Below are positions 1 through 9,157 of a stretch of 64,000 nt of DNA, piece after piece; positions within the stretch are counted from its first letter, which is position 1; each line of letters begins with the position of its first letter. Source of the DNA: Candidatus Hydrogenedentota bacterium (GTDB taxonomy: Bacteria > Hydrogenedentota > Hydrogenedentia > Hydrogenedentales > JAEUWI01); contig JAHBVV010000008.1 of NCBI GenBank assembly GCA_019637335.1, positions 149,876 to 213,875 of the forward strand, read 5' to 3'. The position numbers were made by a program, and so were the translations under genes. The notes beneath the pieces were generated by a model. It made no database searches. It was not told the DNA's origin and saw only the letters and a list, made by a program, of their open reading frames with translations.

Positions 1-1
1 C

Positions 2-1681
2 GATGTATCCTCCCTGGAGGTGCTGGAACGCGGATTGGCCTTCTATCTGGAAAGCGGCGGAACCATACTCAGCCCGAACCTCACCGATGTGGCGGGCAAT
101 CTGACCATTCTGTCCGGGTCCGAGGCCGATCTGCCCGGGGCGACCCGCATTGGCGGCCAGATAGTCCGTGTCGGGGGCGTTCTCCGGTTGCCCGCGCTTC
201 AACGCCTCGACAACGGAACGGTTGAGCTCACCGCGACGGGGCGGATCGATGCGCCCGAGCTTTCGGAGATAACCGACACCAACGTGTCGATATCGGGAAG
301 CGCCGCATTCGATGCGCCCCTGCTCCAGACCGTGAGCGGCGGCCCGGACCGCACGCGCGCGATTACGGTAAATGGCGACGGCGTGTTCCTCGCACCGGCC
401 CTTGTATCGCTCGTTAACGTAAGATTGACCGCGAACAGCGGGGGATGGATTGAATTGCCGGCGCTGACCGAGTTCTTCTTCGATGCCGGATGCGGCGATC
501 AGATCGTCCTTTCCTCCGGCGTGCATGCCGCGGACGGGGCGCCCAGCCTGGTATCGCTTCCCGTGCTGGAGGAGATCGCCTTTCTCGTGCCGCCCTATTG
601 TGGCGGATTCACGATTTGGGCCACCGCGGGCGGCGTCGTCGAGCTACCGATGCTGGCGGCGCTGGAGCGCACGGCGGAGAACCCCCACGACCATGCGTTT
701 CGAGCGTCGGGCGCGGGGTCCTTGCTGGACTTGCCGTCCCTGCCGGCGCTCGGCGGCGGATTCAGCCTCTATCTGGAGCATGGGGGAACCGTGAACGCCC
801 CGGCGCTGTCGCTGGTTCAGGGGAATATATCGGTGGTGGCCGGTTCCGAGGCGACGTTGCCCGCCGCAGAGACCCTGGACGGGGTTGTGCTGACTGTAAG
901 CGGGCGCCTGAGCCTGCCGGCCCTGACTACGCTCAACCGGTGTACCGTCAACCTCTCGGGCGACGCCATGCTGGAGCTGGATATCCTGGCGTCAATGGCC
1001 CACACGTTGCTGAATATCGGCGGGAACGCGGTCGTCGACGCGCCGAATCTGGCCAGCGCCGCCGCTGCGGCGGACGGGAACGGCGCGATTTCGGTCTCGG
1101 GCGGTGGAGCATTTCTCGCCCCGCAATTGTCGTCGCTGGTGAATATGCGCCTATCGGCTTCGTCCGGGGCCGCGATCGAACTCCCGGCCTTGACCGAGTT
1201 CCGGTTCGACGGGGTTTGCGGCGGCCACATCATCAACGCGCAGGCGGCGGCGCCGAACGGCGATCCAAGCCTGATCGCCCTGCCGGCGCTTCAGACACTG
1301 ATCGTTCTCGCGCCCCCGTTTTGCGCCGGGTTTACGGTCAGCGCAGTCAGTGGCGCCCAGGTGGACCTCTCGCTGCTCTCGACCATCATCCTGAATACGG
1401 AGAACGCCTACAACAGCGCTTTCAGCGCTTCTGGCGCGGGATCCCGAATCGATCTCCGGGCCCTGGCCACGGCGCCCTCGCTGGTCTTGTTTCAGGAACC
1501 GAACGGCGGCGTCATTGTCCGCCCCGCAAAAGAACAGGCCCGGCTGGATACTGAGGGTCCGCTCGGCACGGGCCCCGTGACCACGCGCGCGCAAGATACG
1601 GCCCAATATGCCCTCGCTGCGCCACCACGCCTGAGCAATGTCCGGCCCGCGCATGCGCGCGAGGCCGCCCGGAGAGATTGA
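2..1681 (+). CDS. Repetitive surface-type protein, 5' end outside window
   Basis: The frame is open from the left edge, so the true start lies upstream; the GTG at 20 is only the first in-window candidate. The visible ~553 residues are dominated by two tandem copies of a ~242-residue unit (FYLESGGT in copy 1 matches LYLEHGGT in copy 2). Both copies contain IELPALTEF, a GCG/VCG cysteine site and a PPYCGGF/PPFCAGF cysteine site at the same register. Composition is Gly, Ala, Leu, Ser and Val with short alternating turns, which suggests a parallel beta-helix or similar extracellular fold; this is inference. The last ~60 residues (after EPNGG) are a non-repetitive Arg/Ala-rich tail with no visible anchor. 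Only 3 bases separate its TGA from the next ATG, so the two genes are probably co-transcribed. No function can be assigned. Confidence 0.75.
   Translation, partial: DVSSLEVLERGLAFYLESGGTILSPNLTDVAGNLTILSGSEADLPGATRIGGQIVRVGGVLRLPALQRLDNGTVELTATGRIDAPELSEITDTNVSISGSAAFDAPLLQTVSGGPDRTRAITVNGDGVFLAPALVSLVNVRLTANSGGWIELPALTEFFFDAGCGDQIVLSSGVHAADGAPSLVSLPVLEEIAFLVPPYCGGFTIWATAGGVVELPMLAALERTAENPHDHAFRASGAGSLLDLPSLPALGGGFSLYLEHGGTVNAPALSLVQGNISVVAGSEATLPAAETLDGVVLTVSGRLSLPALTTLNRCTVNLSGDAMLELDILASMAHTLLNIGGNAVVDAPNLASAAAAADGNGAISVSGGGAFLAPQLSSLVNMRLSASSGAAIELPALTEFRFDGVCGGHIINAQAAAPNGDPSLIALPALQTLIVLAPPFCAGFTVSAVSGAQVDLSLLSTIILNTENAYNSAFSASGAGSRIDLRALATAPSLVLFQEPNGGVIVRPAKEQARLDTEGPLGTGPVTTRAQDTAQYALAAPPRLSNVRPAHAREAARRD
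41..1492 (+). repeat. Two diverged 726-bp in-frame coding repeats
   Basis: Unit 1 (41-766) and unit 2 (767-1492) encode aligned 242-residue blocks. They are diverged at nucleotide level but keep motif order: YLExGGT, SGSEA/AGSEA, LRLPAL/LSLPAL, GGGAFLAP-like, LVN[VM]RL, IELPALTEF, then two Cys-containing loops. The unit probably continues upstream of the window. Confidence 0.75.
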
Positions 1682-1684
1682 CCC

Positions 1685-3667
1685 ATGCGACTTCGGTATT
1701 GGGCATTCATCGCGGTTATCCTGCTAGCCGTCGCGCCGGCTACAGGCGCGCAAACCCACTCCGCGGCGCGCACCTGGAACGAGGAGCTGCTCTCCGCCAT
1801 CCGGCGGGACCAGGCGCGGCCTACGGTGCATGCGCGGAACCTGTTCCACGTGTCCATCGCGATGTGGGACGCCTGGGCGGCGTATGATTCCCATGCGCGG
1901 AACTATCTCATTGACGAGAAGCGCTCGGCGGCGGACCCCGACGCGGCGCGATCGGAGGCCTTGAGCTACGCGGCCTACCGGATACTGCGGGTGCGCTTCG
2001 CGAACTCGCCCGGTGCGGTGGCGTCGCTGGCCGCCTTTGACGCCCGGATGGATGCGCTCGGATACGATAGGACCTTTGAGTCGACCGAGGGCGACTCGCC
2101 CGCCGCGCTGGGCAATCGGATTGCGGCGGCGGTGCTGGCCTTCGGACTGGCGGACGGATCCAATGAGCAGGGCGGCTACTCGACCACGAACGGCTATCTG
2201 CCCGTGAACGAGCCGCTGGTGGTGGCGCTCCCGGGCACGGAAATGGTCGATCCGGACCGGTGGCAGCCGCTGGCGCTGGAATTCTTCATCGATCAGGCGG
2301 GCATTGTGCTGGGCGGTTTTCCGCCCCACCTGACGCCCCACTGGACCGACGTAACGCCGTTTTCCCTCCTGGAATCCGACCGCGCGCCCAACACCCACTT
2401 CGACCCCGGGCCGCCGCCCTACCTCCTGGGCGAGGGCAGCGAGGAATTTATCGCGAACACGGTGCACATCATCGAAGTGAGCAGCTACCTCGATCCCGAT
2501 GATGGCGTCTTCATCGACATTTCGCCCGGCGCGCGCGGCAACGCGCCGCTGGGGACCTACGACGGTCCGGGCCACGCGCTGAATCCGGTGACGGGTGAAC
2601 CCTACGCGCCGAACGTCGTGAAGCGCGGCGACTACACGCGTATCCTCGCGGAATTCTGGGCAGATGGTCCCGATTCCGAGACGCCGCCGGGTCACTGGAA
2701 CACCGTGGCGAACTACGTCTCCGATCACCCGCAGTTTGAGAAGCGGATAGGCGGCGCGGGGCCGGTGGTGGACGATCTGGAATGGGACGTGAAGCTCTAT
2801 CTGGTGCTGAACGGCGCGTTGCACGACGCGGCGATCTGTGCCTGGGGGGCCAAGGGCTTCTACGATACATCCCGGCCCATTTCCCACGTGCGCTATATGG
2901 CGGGACTCGGCCAGTCCAGCGAACCGGAAGCGCCGGACTACCATCCGCTCGGCCTGCCTCTGGTTTCCGGCCTGATCGAACGGATCACGGACGAATCCAG
3001 CGCCCGAGGCGAGCGGCACGCTCATCTGTCCTTTCATCGTGGAGAACTGGCGGTTTTCGCGTGGCCCGGCGCCCCGTTCAATCCGGAAACCCAGTACAGC
3101 GGCGTGCGCTGGCATCGTGCGCGCGATTGGGTTCCCTACCAGCGGCCCACGTTTGTCTCGCCGCCGTTCTCCGGCTACGTTTCGGGCCACAGCACCTTCA
3201 GCCGCGCCGCGGCGGAGGTTTTAACCGCGATCACGGGCTCCGAATACTTCCCCGGCGGCATGGGCGAGTTCTTGGCGCCCCGGAACGATTTCCTGGTGTT
3301 CGAAGCGGGTCCGAGTGAAGATGTAGTCCTCCAGTGGGCCACCTACTACGACGCCGCCGACGAGTCGGGACTTTCCCGCATCTACGGCGGCATCCACCCG
3401 CGCCACGACGACATCCCCGGGCGCATCATAGGAAGTGAGGTCGGAGCGCGCGCGTGGGCGCATGCGCAGGCGTACATTGGCGTGACGGCGGCTGAGGGCG
3501 AAGGCGAGGGTGAAGGGGAAGGTGAAGGAGAAAAGATCCCGGTCAACTGCCAGGCCCTTCCGGGCGATTCATCCCGCCATCCCGGGAGCGATCTGGCGCT
3601 TATCGGATTACTCGTACTTTTTCTCTCCGGAGTGCGCCTTCGGCGCGAGGAACGCACCGGGTTATGA
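1685..3667 (+). CDS. Secreted vanadium-haloperoxidase/PAP2-family protein with Gly-Glu linker and C-terminal anchor
   Basis: 660 residues. The ATG follows GGAGAG at about 8 bases. The N-terminus is a signal peptide (MRLRYWAFIAVILLAVAPATGAQ), so the protein is exported. The C-terminal half carries the vanadate/phosphate-pocket signatures of this superfamily: SGHSTFSR near residue 500 and YGGIHPRHDD near residue 570. Members are vanadium-dependent haloperoxidases or related acid phosphatases; the reaction here is unknown. After the domain comes a (Gly-Glu)n linker encoded by a hexanucleotide-like repeat, then a lone Cys, a hydrophobic stretch (LALIGLLVLFLSGV) and a basic end (RLRREE). This is a three-part layout typical of C-terminal sorting signals. 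It sits directly behind the repetitive surface gene and converges on the TPR gene. Confidence 0.8.
   Translation: MRLRYWAFIAVILLAVAPATGAQTHSAARTWNEELLSAIRRDQARPTVHARNLFHVSIAMWDAWAAYDSHARNYLIDEKRSAADPDAARSEALSYAAYRILRVRFANSPGAVASLAAFDARMDALGYDRTFESTEGDSPAALGNRIAAAVLAFGLADGSNEQGGYSTTNGYLPVNEPLVVALPGTEMVDPDRWQPLALEFFIDQAGIVLGGFPPHLTPHWTDVTPFSLLESDRAPNTHFDPGPPPYLLGEGSEEFIANTVHIIEVSSYLDPDDGVFIDISPGARGNAPLGTYDGPGHALNPVTGEPYAPNVVKRGDYTRILAEFWADGPDSETPPGHWNTVANYVSDHPQFEKRIGGAGPVVDDLEWDVKLYLVLNGALHDAAICAWGAKGFYDTSRPISHVRYMAGLGQSSEPEAPDYHPLGLPLVSGLIERITDESSARGERHAHLSFHRGELAVFAWPGAPFNPETQYSGVRWHRARDWVPYQRPTFVSPPFSGYVSGHSTFSRAAAEVLTAITGSEYFPGGMGEFLAPRNDFLVFEAGPSEDVVLQWATYYDAADESGLSRIYGGIHPRHDDIPGRIIGSEVGARAWAHAQAYIGVTAAEGEGEGEGEGEGEKIPVNCQALPGDSSRHPGSDLALIGLLVLFLSGVRLRREERTGL
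3494..3532 (+). repeat. GGNGAR hexanucleotide tract encoding the Gly-Glu linker
   Basis: About six imperfect GGCGAA/GGTGAA/GGAGAA hexamers encode alternating Gly-Glu between the enzyme domain and the C-terminal anchor. Such in-frame microsatellites can change length by slippage without a frameshift. Confidence 0.7.
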
Positions 3668-3725
3668 CTGTAGGCGAGGGTGTATCGATGCGCCCCAAGC
3701 CCGTTCCGCGCGGGGGCGTTGCCGG

Positions 3726-4457
3726 CTATTGCGCTGTGCTCGTGGACCAGGACACAAGGAGGTCCCAGTCCTCGGCGCTTCGGTCCCCGGACTCGGCCAC
3801 GGCCAGGTACGCCGCCAGGACCGCGCGCGCGGCGCCCAAATCCCCCTGTTCCGCGAGCATACGCGCCCATTCAGCCTGGGACGCATGCCCGGGATCGATA
3901 GCGTCCGCCTCGCGGTACGCCTCGCGGGCCGCGTTGTAATCGCCGGCGCGATACGCGATGCGCCCGAGCATCGCGGCAGCGTCCGCCCGCGCGCGCGGGT
4001 CCGTTCCCGCCTCGTCCCGCCACCGCTCCGCCACTGCGCGCGCCTCGGCGTCGCGATCCAGCGCCAGCAGGGTCTCGGCGAGCGGACCGTAGCCGTTCAG
4101 GCTGCGGTGCGGGCCGGTTTGCGCGCGTTGGAGATGGGGCAGGGCCTCCGCATAACGCCCGAGCCGCATCAAGACGACGCCCGCGCGCTTCTCGCAGTGG
4201 TTCCGGTTCTGTGGGCCGTGAAACCGCCCGGCAAGCGCACGCTGGTAGTGCGCCAGCGCCGCTTCCAACGCGCCCGCGGCCTCGTCGCGCGCCGCACGCT
4301 CCTGCGCGATTTCGCCCAAGCCCTCGGCCATCCCGGGCAGCTGCGCATCGCTCCAGCGCAGATACCACAGACTCCCGGGAACAAAAAGCCCGGTAAGAAC
4401 CAGGGCCATTCCGCAGACGATCCATGGAAGCCTCTTGTCGAAGCGAGACTTGTTCAT
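3726..4457 (-). CDS. Membrane-anchored TPR protein
   Basis: 243 residues. A single membrane segment lies near the N-terminus (LPWIVCGMALVLTGLFVPGSLWYL). It is followed by about four tetratricopeptide-like helical pairs (AAGALEAALAHYQRAL; RLGRYAEALPHLQRA; LALDRDAEARAVAERW; RAGDYNAAREAYREADAIDPGH), suggesting a periplasmic or cytoplasmic scaffold. Its ATG overlaps the TGA of the upstream ligase gene (ATGA at 4454-4457), so it is translationally coupled to it. It reads like a detached extension of the TPR half of that ligase. Its partner is presumably the polysaccharide assembly machinery, inferred from context only. Confidence 0.7.
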   Translation of the reverse strand: MNKSRFDKRLPWIVCGMALVLTGLFVPGSLWYLRWSDAQLPGMAEGLGEIAQERAARDEAAGALEAALAHYQRALAGRFHGPQNRNHCEKRAGVVLMRLGRYAEALPHLQRAQTGPHRSLNGYGPLAETLLALDRDAEARAVAERWRDEAGTDPRARADAAAMLGRIAYRAGDYNAAREAYREADAIDPGHASQAEWARMLAEQGDLGAARAVLAAYLAVAESGDRSAEDWDLLVSWSTSTAQ

Positions 4458-7318
4458 GGCGCGCCCCCCGCACCCCGGTCGAGCGCCGCGCGCGCTGACG
4501 CCAAGGGCGCCGCGTAGGGATGATCCGCCGGAAGCGAACGCGCCAGCGACTCGAAAAGAAAAGCCGCCGCTTCCGTCTCGCCCGAATTCGCCAGCGCGCG
4601 CGCCAGCTGCCAGCGGTGCGCCAGGGGCGCATCCGGCAGGCGGGCAGCCTCCCGCGCAAGCGCCAGCGCCGCGTCCGGTTGATCAAGCGCCTCGAGCGCC
4701 CGCGCGCGGTCGTAGAGCAGTGCGCCCGACGCATGCGGCGGCAGGTGCGACGCCGCCTCGGACAACAGACGCTCCGCCTGGCCCGGCGCCCCCGCCTCGA
4801 ACCAGGCCCCGCCCAGATCGGCGAGCACCGGCGCCAGCCGGGCGTCGGGCAGCGCCATCGCGCGGACGCGCCCCTCCAGCGTGCGGACCAGCGATTGATA
4901 GACGGACGCATCCGCCCCCATACGCGCGCCGCCCGGAACGGTCGCCAGCGTCTTCAGCAACGCGGCGGACGCTTCCGCCAGCGGGGCGAGTTCCGAACCC
5001 GCCAGCGCGGCGGCCATCCTGCCGATCACCTCGGGTGCGTGGCCTCCGGGGATGCGCGCCGCCATTGCGGGCAGCGCTGACGCACGGCCCCCTTCCTCCA
5101 CAAGCGTAAGCCACGCCCCCCAGAGCGCAAGCTGCTCTGGATTCCGCTCCAGGACTTCTTCCAGCACCGCGCGCGGCACGTCCAACACGCCCGGCTCAAA
5201 GGGCGCCTCCGCGATGCGGGCCGCCCATATCGATGCGGCTTCCGTATCCGATTCCGCGCCGGCCAACTGGTGTATCAACGCCTGCCGGTAACGCGCCGGC
5301 CAGCCGCCACCCGCGCGCGACGCGGCGTCCCGAAAACGATCCCAGTACGCCGGAATCCCCGGGGCCTGCGCCACCGCCCGCGCACCGGCATCGGCGGCCT
5401 GTTCCCACGCCGTCAGTTGAGCGTAGGCCGAAGCCAGCGCGGCGTTCACGTTCACATCGGTCGACGCGCCCAGCATACGCGCGTGTTCGAAGGCCGCCGC
5501 CGCCGCCCGCCACTCCTCCGCCACGCGGGAGTCCTCCGCGCGGCGGTACGCGATCCAACCGATCATCTCCCAGGCCTCGGCTAGTGCGGGGACACGTTCG
5601 AGGGCCGTGCGCGCCGCCTGTTCGGCCGTCTGCAGCGCTTCCGCACGATCCGCGCCGTTCCGCCGCGCAGCCAGCCGAATGTGCGCACGCGCGTATTGAA
5701 CATGCAATCGCGGAAGATCGGGAAACAGCGTCAGGGCGCGCTCGTACGCCGCCAGCGCCGCTTCAACATGACCCCGCGCCAGCGCTGCGTCGCCCGCGAG
5801 CATCGAAGTCCGAAAATCCCACGGCGTATGGCGCGCGGCGCCCGCCAGGTACGCCGACGCCGCCCGCGCGGACTGCTCCGCCGCGTCCACGTGTCCCGCA
5901 GCGCGCTGTTTGCGCTCCCACGCGATCGCGCCCCGGGCTCGCTGTTGCAGGGTCTCCGCCTGAAACTGCCGCCAGGCCCCGAACGCCAGGGCCAGCGCGA
6001 GCAGAATGGCAAGCGGCGGCAGTACGCGACGGCCGCCACGCAACGCGCCGCCCGATGGGCCACCATGCTGAACCGCAAGCACGAAGAACAACGCCGCGCT
6101 CGCGGGGGCGTGCAGGTTAAAGCCTGTGCAGGCGTCAACTGCCACCGCGACCACCGACGCCGGCGCGGCCACGAGCAGGGCGCGCTCCCGGGCCGCGCCA
6201 AAGCGAGGGTGCGCGAAGGCCCCGGCCACCGCCGCCAGGAACAGCGCGATCAGCGCCGCCAGGCCCGGCAGCCCCGACTCGGCGGCTGCTTCCAGCCATT
6301 CATTGTGCGCGTGGAAATTGCGCCGGTTTTCCAGCGCGTACCACAGCGATTCGAATTCCGTCCAACGCCCGACCGCGTGGATGGCGTAGCCGCCGGGTCC
6401 GACGCCCGTCCACGGGTGATCGAGGAAGATCGCGGCCGCGCCGCGATACCCGTGCAGCCGGAGTTGCAGCGCGCTGTCGAGCGAAAGCCGGGGCGCCAGC
6501 ACGACGGCGGCAACCGCCGCCAGGAACAGCGCGAGCACGGCCCCCGAAAGCGCTCCGAGTCCGGCGCGGGCGGACGCCACGCCCCGCGCGGACATGAAGA
6601 CGTATATCGCCGCGAACAGGCCCGCCATGGTCAGCGCTGCCAGCCCACCGCGCATCCCGCTCGCGTACAGATGCCACAGGAGCAGGGCCCCCGCGACGCC
6701 ATACAGCGCCAGCGCGGAAACGCGCCGGCGGCGTCTCCACGCATCCGCCACCAGCCCCGCGCAGAGCACAATCGCAATAACAATGGTGTGGCCGGCGAGG
6801 TTCGGGTTTCCGAAGGTCGCCGGAAGCCCGCGGTACTCCTCCACGCTCCGGTCGGACCACGGGAAGGGGTCCAGGCCCCAATGCTGCGCGAGGCCGTAGA
6901 GGCTCGAGAGCGCCGTGGCCGCGACAATCGCCCGGAAGAGTAACCGCAGATGCCGGGGCTCGGGAAAGGCCTGGTGGATCACGAAAGCCAGCAGAGCAAA
7001 CACGCACCGCGGCAGGGTGGCGGCGTAACCGCGCGCGGGCGTCTCCGATAGCAGCGCCGCCACAAGCTGCGCCGCCAGGAACACAAGCATCAGGAGCAGC
7101 GCCGCGTTTGGCGGGCGCACGGGGAGCTGGCCGCGCGCCGCGCCCACGGCCCAGATCGCGCAGAGCACCAGCGCCGCGACCGCGCTGACGAGCACCTTGA
7201 TCGGGGCGGCGGGGTCTTCGGTGTAGGGATACAGCGCCAGCACGAGAGTGAAGACCCAGACCACGGTAAGCCCGCGAATCCAGCGAAAGTAGCGATTGTC
7301 CGGCCCGGGCGCGATCAT
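4454..7318 (-). CDS. O-antigen ligase/polymerase-family membrane protein fused to TPR domain
   Basis: 954 residues from the ATG at 7318, which overlaps the upstream stop as ATGA. The frame stays open further upstream but runs into the preceding gene. Residues ~1-430 contain around ten hydrophobic helices and the Wzy/WaaL-type signature: a large loop with FGNPNLAGH, then FLDHPWTGVGPGGY and a HAHNEWLEAAAESGLPGL block, where His and Arg residues act in glycan transfer in this superfamily. Residues ~500-950 are TPR-like repeats (ARGHVEAALAAYERALTLFPDLPRLHVQYARAHIRLAAR). Such proteins polymerise or ligate undecaprenyl-linked polysaccharide; ligase, polymerase and protein O-glycosyltransferase roles cannot be told apart by sequence. 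It is the middle gene of a three-gene overlapping operon. Confidence 0.8.
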   Translation of the reverse strand: MIAPGPDNRYFRWIRGLTVVWVFTLVLALYPYTEDPAAPIKVLVSAVAALVLCAIWAVGAARGQLPVRPPNAALLLMLVFLAAQLVAALLSETPARGYAATLPRCVFALLAFVIHQAFPEPRHLRLLFRAIVAATALSSLYGLAQHWGLDPFPWSDRSVEEYRGLPATFGNPNLAGHTIVIAIVLCAGLVADAWRRRRRVSALALYGVAGALLLWHLYASGMRGGLAALTMAGLFAAIYVFMSARGVASARAGLGALSGAVLALFLAAVAAVVLAPRLSLDSALQLRLHGYRGAAAIFLDHPWTGVGPGGYAIHAVGRWTEFESLWYALENRRNFHAHNEWLEAAAESGLPGLAALIALFLAAVAGAFAHPRFGAARERALLVAAPASVVAVAVDACTGFNLHAPASAALFFVLAVQHGGPSGGALRGGRRVLPPLAILLALALAFGAWRQFQAETLQQRARGAIAWERKQRAAGHVDAAEQSARAASAYLAGAARHTPWDFRTSMLAGDAALARGHVEAALAAYERALTLFPDLPRLHVQYARAHIRLAARRNGADRAEALQTAEQAARTALERVPALAEAWEMIGWIAYRRAEDSRVAEEWRAAAAAFEHARMLGASTDVNVNAALASAYAQLTAWEQAADAGARAVAQAPGIPAYWDRFRDAASRAGGGWPARYRQALIHQLAGAESDTEAASIWAARIAEAPFEPGVLDVPRAVLEEVLERNPEQLALWGAWLTLVEEGGRASALPAMAARIPGGHAPEVIGRMAAALAGSELAPLAEASAALLKTLATVPGGARMGADASVYQSLVRTLEGRVRAMALPDARLAPVLADLGGAWFEAGAPGQAERLLSEAASHLPPHASGALLYDRARALEALDQPDAALALAREAARLPDAPLAHRWQLARALANSGETEAAAFLFESLARSLPADHPYAAPLASARAALDRGAGGAP

Positions 7319-9084
7319 TCGCTCGCCCCGCCGGAATCCCCCGCGAGAGCGCGTGCGGCTTCGAGGACCGAGCCCTCCTCCGGCACGATCGCGCAGGCCA
7401 GCCGCCCGGCCCCCGACACGCGGCGCCGCGCGATCAGCACCGGCGCCGGTATAGCCACCCCGAATTGCGGAAAGCACCAGCCCTGATCGGGCGCCCGCAT
7501 GCCCGATACCAGGTTGATCGCCTCCGCGCCGGCGATCACCACCACGATCGCGCCGCCGTTCCACGCAATACGCCAGGCGCTGCACGCAGGCGGAAGCGGC
7601 GCGCCCGATTCGCGCGTGACCGCGCAATCCGGATGCAGGTGAAGGAAGGCCGCTACATACATCTCTTCCCGCGTGTGCACCGTGTCCTCGATCCGCCACC
7701 ATCCGCGCGGATCCCACGCGAACTCGCGCGAATGGCGCGGCCCGTGCAGGCAGCGGTACGACGCGCGCAGACGATGCGCGGCGGGATCCCACGCCTCCAC
7801 CACGGCGTGCACCCGGCGCGCAATCCGGAATACCGACCAGTGCTCGTGCTGATCGCGCCCGCCGATTTGCAGCGTATTGTGCGCGGTCGCGCCCCGGCAG
7901 TAATTGCGAAACTCGCTCTCGGCGTAGCCGTGCGTTCCCGAATTCACGAGCACGCGCTGCGCGCCCACGCTGAATTCAAAGCTGAGCAAATCGCTGTGGG
8001 CGTGTCCCGGCTGGCTGTCGAGCATGGCCTTCCCCGCCTTGGCGATCAGGAGTCCGCTGCCGCCACCCGGATCGATCCTGTAGATCCCGCTCTCGGGCCA
8101 GGCCCGGGTCCCTTCGCGGCGGGGCGGTGGCGGAAAACAGGTCTCGGCGAGCGCGATCACATCCAGCGCTGGCAACCCCTCGTCCGCCGCGCCATCGTTG
8201 AACTGCGCGCAGCGCCCGTCCCCGTGCAGCAGCCCGCGCAGGAAATCGATAGCGCCGCCGCCCGCCCGGACAAGCCACCCCGGCGCGGGATCCAGCGCGG
8301 CGGAGAGCACCGCGAGGTCCGCGAGCGCCTGCGCGTGGTACATCGGGCTGCGCTCGGCGTGCCCGCCGTCCGGCAGGAACTGCGCGGCGGCTTCCCGCTC
8401 GAGGAGGGCCACGCCGGTGCGCCGGTGCGGGCTGCCCAGCAAGGTCCCGGCGGCGGCCAGGGCGCACGCGTTTTTCAGGAGGTGGTTACCGCGAAGATCA
8501 TACTCGAGACACCGCCGGAGGCAATCCAATTGCGCGTGCATGCGCTCCCGGATCAAGACGTCGTCCCAGCCATATACCGAAACGACAAGCGACCAGTTCA
8601 AAAGCCGCTCGGACAGCGGGTACGCATCCCACGCCGGCGTTTCCGGGCGCGCGTTGCGTTCGGCCCAGTCGATCATCCAGCCGCGAACGCGCTCGGCCTC
8701 GGGACCCGACGGATCGGGCTGGAGCAGCGCGATATCCCGCGCATACGCGAACCCGTGCAGGTGGTACAGCCACAGTTTGGAGACGTCGAGGCCGCTCCAG
8801 CGCGGGCGCGAACTCTGGACCGTCTTGTTCAGGAACGTGAAGCGGCCGGACAAAAACGCGGCGACCCGATCCGGATCCGGCGGCGCGGCGGCGGACCAGC
8901 GCCGCGCCAGATCCCGCAGGCGCGCCTGGGCCGCTTCGTCCACTGGCGGCAGCGGGCGGGGTGCGCTATACTGGCGCGCGTGGCCGCTGCGGAGACGGTA
9001 TCGCAGCCGCCAGTAGAGTTGTAATGGCGTCAGGTGGCGTATCGTATGCGCGTACAGAAGGACCCGCTGCAAGCCTGGCGCCAT
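7315..9084 (-). CDS. Heparinase II/III-like polysaccharide lyase
   Basis: 589 residues from the ATG at 9084, chosen because GGGGAG lies 6 bases upstream on that strand; a start at 9114 lacks such a site. The N-terminal half is an alpha-helical barrel-type region (LARRWSAAAPPDP.., RERMHAQLDCLRRCLEYDLRGNHLLKNACAL). Around residues 345-400 is the family hallmark DSQPGHAHSDLLSFEF followed by VNSGTHGYAESEFRNYCRG and TAHNTLQIGGRDQ. No signal peptide is obvious. Relatives inside capsule/exopolysaccharide loci are thought to trim or turn over the polymer; the substrate here is unknown. Its TGA overlaps the next ATG, coupling it to the O-antigen ligase-like gene. It is divergent from the glycosyltransferase at 9158. 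Confidence 0.82.
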   Translation of the reverse strand: MAPGLQRVLLYAHTIRHLTPLQLYWRLRYRLRSGHARQYSAPRPLPPVDEAAQARLRDLARRWSAAAPPDPDRVAAFLSGRFTFLNKTVQSSRPRWSGLDVSKLWLYHLHGFAYARDIALLQPDPSGPEAERVRGWMIDWAERNARPETPAWDAYPLSERLLNWSLVVSVYGWDDVLIRERMHAQLDCLRRCLEYDLRGNHLLKNACALAAAGTLLGSPHRRTGVALLEREAAAQFLPDGGHAERSPMYHAQALADLAVLSAALDPAPGWLVRAGGGAIDFLRGLLHGDGRCAQFNDGAADEGLPALDVIALAETCFPPPPRREGTRAWPESGIYRIDPGGGSGLLIAKAGKAMLDSQPGHAHSDLLSFEFSVGAQRVLVNSGTHGYAESEFRNYCRGATAHNTLQIGGRDQHEHWSVFRIARRVHAVVEAWDPAAHRLRASYRCLHGPRHSREFAWDPRGWWRIEDTVHTREEMYVAAFLHLHPDCAVTRESGAPLPPACSAWRIAWNGGAIVVVIAGAEAINLVSGMRAPDQGWCFPQFGVAIPAPVLIARRRVSGAGRLACAIVPEEGSVLEAARALAGDSGGASE

Positions 9085-9157
9085 GGATGACTCCCCGATT
9101 GTTCGCCTCGCCATGACTCTAATCGGGAAACCCTGAACCGTTCAACTGGAAGCCCGC

